A stretch of DNA of 8,850 nt from JAPLDA01 sp043742705 (GTDB taxonomy: Bacteria > Bacteroidota > Bacteroidia > AKYH767-A > 2013-40CM-41-45), in the NCBI GenBank assembly GCA_043742705.1, contig JAYTXY010000117.1, positions 1 through 8,850 of the forward strand, read 5' to 3'. Positions 5,951-8,850 of the stretch are shown here, piece after piece. A program made the translations under genes and the position numbers. Below the pieces are notes generated by a model. The model did not search any database, was not told the origin of the DNA, and was given only the letters and a program-made list of their open reading frames with translations. Every line of letters starts with the position of its first letter. Position 1 is the first letter of the stretch.

Positions 5951-6871
5951 TCACCTGAAAATATCCTGATTGCTTAAAATGCTTAAGTAACTTTCATACC
6001 TGCTCATCGCTATCTTTTCTGCGCGCACCGCGTCTTTCACCGCACATTGTGTTTCGCTTGTATGCAGGCAATTATTAAACTGGCATCTTCTTCCTGTTTT
6101 AAAAATCTCAGGAAAAAAATGCGACACTTCATAAGTATTAAAGTCGATGGTTCCAAATTCACGAATGCCGGGTGTGTCAATAATGTAGCCGCCTTCCGGT
6201 AATTCGTGCATCTCTGCAAATGTGGTGGTGTGAGTTCCTTTCAGATGCTGTTCCGAAATTGCTGATGTTTTCAAACCAAGTCCGGAAATCAACGCATTGA
6301 TGATGGAAGATTTGCCCACACCTGAATGTCCGGAGAAGAGATTTACTTTATTCTTCAGCTCCTCTTTCAGTTTTTCAATGGATAATTTTTCAAATGCTGA
6401 AACAACGATGACGCGGTAACCAATACTTTCATACAGTGTTTCCAATTCTTTCACCCACTCCCAAATTCTTTCATCATACACATCGGACTTGTTAAAAATA
6501 ATTCCGCCGGGAATGCTGTATGCTTCAGCGGTTGCAAGAAAGCGATCGATAAAACCAAGAGACGTCTTCGGCATCACCGGTGTTGCGATCACAAACGCTC
6601 TGTCAATGTTCGATGCAATGATCTGGATCTGCTTTGAAAGTTTTACCGATTTCCTGATGATGTAATTCTTCCGCTCGAATAATTCTGAAATCATTCCCGT
6701 TTCATCGCCGGATTTGTATTCAATCTCCACGTGATCACCCACGGTAACAGGACTTGTGGCTTCGTAAGTTTTTAAACGCAGGTTACCGCGAATGCGGCAC
6801 ATTATTTTTGTTCCGTCTTCCAGTTTAACCGAGAACAAACTTCCCGTTGATTTAATTACAAGCCCTTTCAT
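5951..6871 (-). CDS. rsgA: small ribosomal subunit biogenesis GTPase RsgA (YjeQ/YloQ)
   Basis: This 306-aa circularly permuted GTPase acts late in 30S assembly, checking the decoding centre and releasing when GTP is hydrolysed on the mature subunit. The domain order is diagnostic. An N-terminal OB fold (about 1-70, with CRIRGNLR and VGDHVEIE) is followed by GTPase motifs in the permuted order G4 (NKSD, 127-130), G5 (VSAF, 157-160), G1/P-loop (GHSGVGKSS, 181-189), G2 (GTHTTT, 212-217) and G3 (DTPGIREFG, 232-240). A C-terminal zinc-binding region contains Cys263, Cys268, His270 and Cys276. All expected ligands and motif residues are present and the length is normal. It is the first gene of a minus-strand group with dtd and the mazG-like gene. 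From memory, this gene neighbourhood recurs in Bacteroidota, though I could not check it. Its start faces gldA across a 116-base divergent region. Confidence 0.96.
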   Translation of the reverse strand: MKGLVIKSTGSLFSVKLEDGTKIMCRIRGNLRLKTYEATSPVTVGDHVEIEYKSGDETGMISELFERKNYIIRKSVKLSKQIQIIASNIDRAFVIATPVMPKTSLGFIDRFLATAEAYSIPGGIIFNKSDVYDERIWEWVKELETLYESIGYRVIVVSAFEKLSIEKLKEELKNKVNLFSGHSGVGKSSIINALISGLGLKTSAISEQHLKGTHTTTFAEMHELPEGGYIIDTPGIREFGTIDFNTYEVSHFFPEIFKTGRRCQFNNCLHTSETQCAVKDAVRAEKIAMSRYESYLSILSNQDIFR

Positions 6872-6938
6872 GTACGGGCGAATTTACTTACTATCATAGA
6901 ATAATCACTTTATTTGAGTTATTTTGTTTGCAAATTAT

Positions 6939-6961
6939 AAGAGGCCAAATTCCTGGCTCTT
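6939..6961. repeat. imperfect hairpin in the rsgA-gldA divergent region
   Basis: AAGAG(G)CCA (6939-6947) pairs with TGGCTCTT (6954-6961) over 8 bp with one bulged G and a six-base loop AATTCC. It lies 26 bases before the gldA start, so it could form in a gldA leader or act as an operator between the two divergent genes. No T-run follows. The surrounding 116 bases are otherwise AT-rich. They contain one-mismatch TAnnTTTG-like boxes (for example TTTATTTG and TTATTTTG near 6912-6926) without a properly spaced TTG, so no promoter is called. Confidence 0.35.
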
Positions 6962-6987
6962 GATTCTCTTATCAAACTTTAGATCTC

Positions 6988-7896
6988 ATGTCCATCAAAG
7001 TCGAACATATTACCAAACTTTACGGAACTCAAAAAGCGCTGGATGATGTTTCATTCGAAGTTCCCGGTAAACAGGTTGTCGGATTTCTCGGGCCTAACGG
7101 AGCAGGCAAGTCAACGATGATGAAAATCATTACTTGCTTTATTCCTCAAACCTCGGGAACGGTTTCTGTATGTGGTTTTGATGTGACGGAACAATCCATT
7201 GAAGTCAGAAAAAATGTCGGCTATCTTCCTGAGCACAATCCCCTGTATCTTGAAATGTATGTGAAAGAATATCTTGAATTCATCGCAGGCATTCATCATC
7301 TGAACGGATCAAAACAAAAACGAATTGCTGAGATGATTGAAATGACCGGATTACAGGTTGAACAAAAGAAAAAAATCGGTGCGCTGTCGAAAGGATATCG
7401 CCAGCGTGTCGGACTTGCACAGGCGCTCATTCATGATCCGAAAGTATTGATCCTTGACGAGCCTACATCAGGACTTGATCCGAACCAGCTCAGTGAAATA
7501 CGTTCGTTGATCAAAGAAATAGGGAAAGAAAAAACAGTCATTCTCTCCACGCACATCATGCAGGAAGTGGAAGCGGTATGCAACCGTGTAATCATCATCA
7601 ACAAAGGAAAAATTGTTGCTGATGAAAAGACAAACATCCTCCAGCAAAAAACAACGGACGGAAGTTTTATCCTCGTGGAATTTGATAAAGTAATTTCTCA
7701 AACACTGCTTGAAAAAATTCCGGGTGTGCTGAAAGCTGAGTCACTGAATGAAAAAACATGGCGTCTGCAAACAGCTTCGGGCGGAGATATCCGTGCTGAC
7801 GTATTTAATTTTGCAGTCAGCAACCAGCTTACTGTTCTTTCCATGCAGAAAGAAGAACAACGACTGGAAGATGTTTTTCATCAACTGACGAGATAG
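6988..7896 (+). CDS. gldA: gliding-motility-type ABC transporter ATP-binding protein GldA
   Basis: This 302-aa ABC ATPase carries Walker A GPNGAGKS (35-42), a YLPEHNPLY block (79-87) at the Q-loop position with Glu82 in place of the usual Gln, the signature LSKGYRQR (133-140), Walker B VLILDEPTSGLD (153-164) and the switch His189 in LSTHIMQEVE. A C-terminal extension of about 90 residues (DUF4162-like, ending RLEDVFHQLTR) follows. The N-terminus MSIKVEHITKLYGTQKALDDVSF and the YLPEHNPLY block agree with GldA of gliding Flavobacteriia, and the length is right. GldA is thought to energise a membrane complex with GldF and GldG. Those partners are not adjacent here, which is common for gldA. Non-gliding members of the phylum keep homologues, so motility is not proven. 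The alternative is a generic DrrA-like exporter ATPase. The next gene starts 52 bases downstream on the same strand. Confidence 0.8.
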   Translation: MSIKVEHITKLYGTQKALDDVSFEVPGKQVVGFLGPNGAGKSTMMKIITCFIPQTSGTVSVCGFDVTEQSIEVRKNVGYLPEHNPLYLEMYVKEYLEFIAGIHHLNGSKQKRIAEMIEMTGLQVEQKKKIGALSKGYRQRVGLAQALIHDPKVLILDEPTSGLDPNQLSEIRSLIKEIGKEKTVILSTHIMQEVEAVCNRVIIINKGKIVADEKTNILQQKTTDGSFILVEFDKVISQTLLEKIPGVLKAESLNEKTWRLQTASGGDIRADVFNFAVSNQLTVLSMQKEEQRLEDVFHQLTR

Positions 7897-7908
7897 ATTA
7901 TGTTTTGT

Positions 7909-7924
7909 ATGAAAGAAGTTTCAT
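7909..7924 (+). repeat. small perfect hairpin after gldA
   Basis: ATGAAA-GAAG-TTTCAT is a 6-bp inverted repeat with a four-base loop, 12 bases after the gldA stop and 24 bases before the next start. It has no following T-run, so termination there would not be intrinsic. It may be part of the short leader of the repeat protein gene, or chance. Confidence 0.25.
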
Positions 7925-7948
7925 CCATTTGATACTGCTGAATCATTT

Positions 7949-8850
7949 ATGAAAAACTTTTTAGCACTGATCCTCCTTCTTTTTTATTCAGTGATTTCTT
8001 CTGCTCAAAATCTTGGTGCATACACCGATTACCGAAATTATTTCCAGGCATTCGATAAAGGCATTGAACGACAACTTGAATACATGCCGGTGAAGTCCTT
8101 TAAAGTTGGCGGAGCTGCCATCGCATACATCGACAACACCAATGAATTCCAGGTATACGCTGATGAACAGAAATTTCACCAGGTATTTGCAGGCAGCCTC
8201 ACTTATTTCGTCACCGATTACCTGATTGCTTATCGGGTAGGAAATGTATTGTCAGTTTTTGACAAACAAAACACAGAGAACCTGAGTTACTATTGTTCCA
8301 TCTATGCAATCAACGACAGCCTCATTGGTTTCTTCGATGAAAGCAACTACAATTTTTCCGTGTACTACAAAGGTCATGTGACTAATCTTGAAAGTTCGAT
8401 GATCGAACCTCCAAAAAAAATCAAGAGTGGAAGCAACACGCTGGCATTTGTGAGCCAGTCAAACCTTTTCAAAGTATTTTACCAGGGGAAAACGTACACA
8501 CTCGATGATATTCCGCCTGTCACATTCGAAGTGGGTAGAGACATTGTTGCTTACACCGATGATTACACTCAGAACTTTCATTTGTTTTACAAGGGAGACA
8601 CTGCTCGCCTTGAAACATTCGCTCCTGATTCTTTCAAAGTTGGTTTCGGAATCATGGCATACACAGATAACCTCGGAAACTTCAGAGTTTTTAGTGACGG
8701 AGCAACGAGACGACTCCTCACCTATCCTCCTGATTTTTTTAAAGTAAAAGGAAATATGATTGTGTATTCATTCAGCAACAATTTCAATGTCTTTTACAAA
8801 GGAGAAATTTACACACTTGAAAACTACATTCCTTCCGATTACCAGGTTGG
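7949..8850 (+). CDS. exported protein of tandem ~35-residue repeats, probably beta-propeller (3' end outside window)
   Basis: The frame opens at ATG 7949-7951 and runs 300 codons to the edge without a stop, so the gene is incomplete on the right. Residues 1-20 form a signal peptide (MKNFLALILLLFYSVISSAQ). From residue 24 a unit recurs about every 33-39 residues. It consists of a strand like AYTD, a turn, a strand like F.VFYKG, then a linker ending in a P..F.V segment. Cores are at about 24-38 (AYTDYRNYFQAFDKG), 59-72, 94-106, 127-142, 166-180, 201-216 (AYTDDYTQNFHLFYKG), 237-251 (AYTDNLGNFRVFSDG) and 272-285 (VYSFSNNFNVFYKG), and a ninth may begin at 299. Short beta-rich repeats of this period with a signal peptide suggest a propeller or solenoid in the periplasm or on the surface. 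I do not recognise a named family, and no catalytic motif is visible. Whether a sorting domain or membrane anchor ends the protein cannot be seen. Confidence 0.85.
   Translation, partial: MKNFLALILLLFYSVISSAQNLGAYTDYRNYFQAFDKGIERQLEYMPVKSFKVGGAAIAYIDNTNEFQVYADEQKFHQVFAGSLTYFVTDYLIAYRVGNVLSVFDKQNTENLSYYCSIYAINDSLIGFFDESNYNFSVYYKGHVTNLESSMIEPPKKIKSGSNTLAFVSQSNLFKVFYQGKTYTLDDIPPVTFEVGRDIVAYTDDYTQNFHLFYKGDTARLETFAPDSFKVGFGIMAYTDNLGNFRVFSDGATRRLLTYPPDFFKVKGNMIVYSFSNNFNVFYKGEIYTLENYIPSDYQV

Noticed and set aside
6988..7896. Unusual Glu at the Q-loop position of the ABC ATPase as a novelty
   Set aside because: YLPE in place of a Gln-containing Q-loop is common in the DrrA/GldA-type ATPases, so it is a family feature.
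8505..8747. Open frame of 80 codons on the plus strand near the right edge
   Set aside because: It is a shifted frame inside the repeat protein gene, whose own frame shows a signal peptide and regular repeats across this whole stretch.

Overview
The window looks like ordinary chromosome from a member of the Bacteroidota, probably a Chitinophagales/Sphingobacteriales-type or related environmental lineage. Three things point there. First, the secreted-protein signatures: a C-terminal type IX secretion (T9SS) sorting domain on the protein at 3599-5011, degenerate FN3 and PKD-like modules, and a GldA-type ABC ATPase. Second, the candidate promoters fit the Bacteroidota TTG-N17-20-TAnnTTTG pattern rather than the E. 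coli -35/-10 boxes. Third, the sequence is AT-rich and the genes lack obvious Shine-Dalgarno sites. The assignment is inference from gene content; no rRNA or other taxonomic marker is present.

Layout, left to right. The window opens with the 3' end of a gene whose product carries a peptidase_S74 (endosialidase-type) chaperone tail with a terminal coiled coil (3-233). Two co-directional genes for exported proteins follow: a small alpha/beta hydrolase (375-1133) and an outer-membrane beta-barrel protein (1191-1913), the latter with its own candidate promoter inside the end of the hydrolase gene. A convergent gene (1937-3448, minus) encodes a multi-pass GT-C glycosyltransferase-like membrane protein. 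Divergent from it is a 470-aa T9SS cargo protein (3599-5011). Convergent with that is a minus-strand cluster, rsgA - dtd - mazG-like (6871 down to 5024), which brings together 30S ribosome maturation, D-aminoacyl-tRNA proofreading and NTP house-cleaning. Divergent from rsgA are gldA (6988-7896) and then a signal-peptide protein (7949 to the right edge) built of about eight 35-residue repeats, probably a beta-propeller. The last gene has no stop codon in the window.

No intergenic gap exceeds 150 bp. The gaps hold small palindromes, AT-rich hairpins and a few promoter-like sequences, described individually. I found no mobile element, CRISPR array, tRNA, rRNA or defence system. The least explained item is the repeat protein at the right edge. 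The rest is recognisable housekeeping or cell-envelope content, and I see no clear sign of an undescribed multi-gene system.
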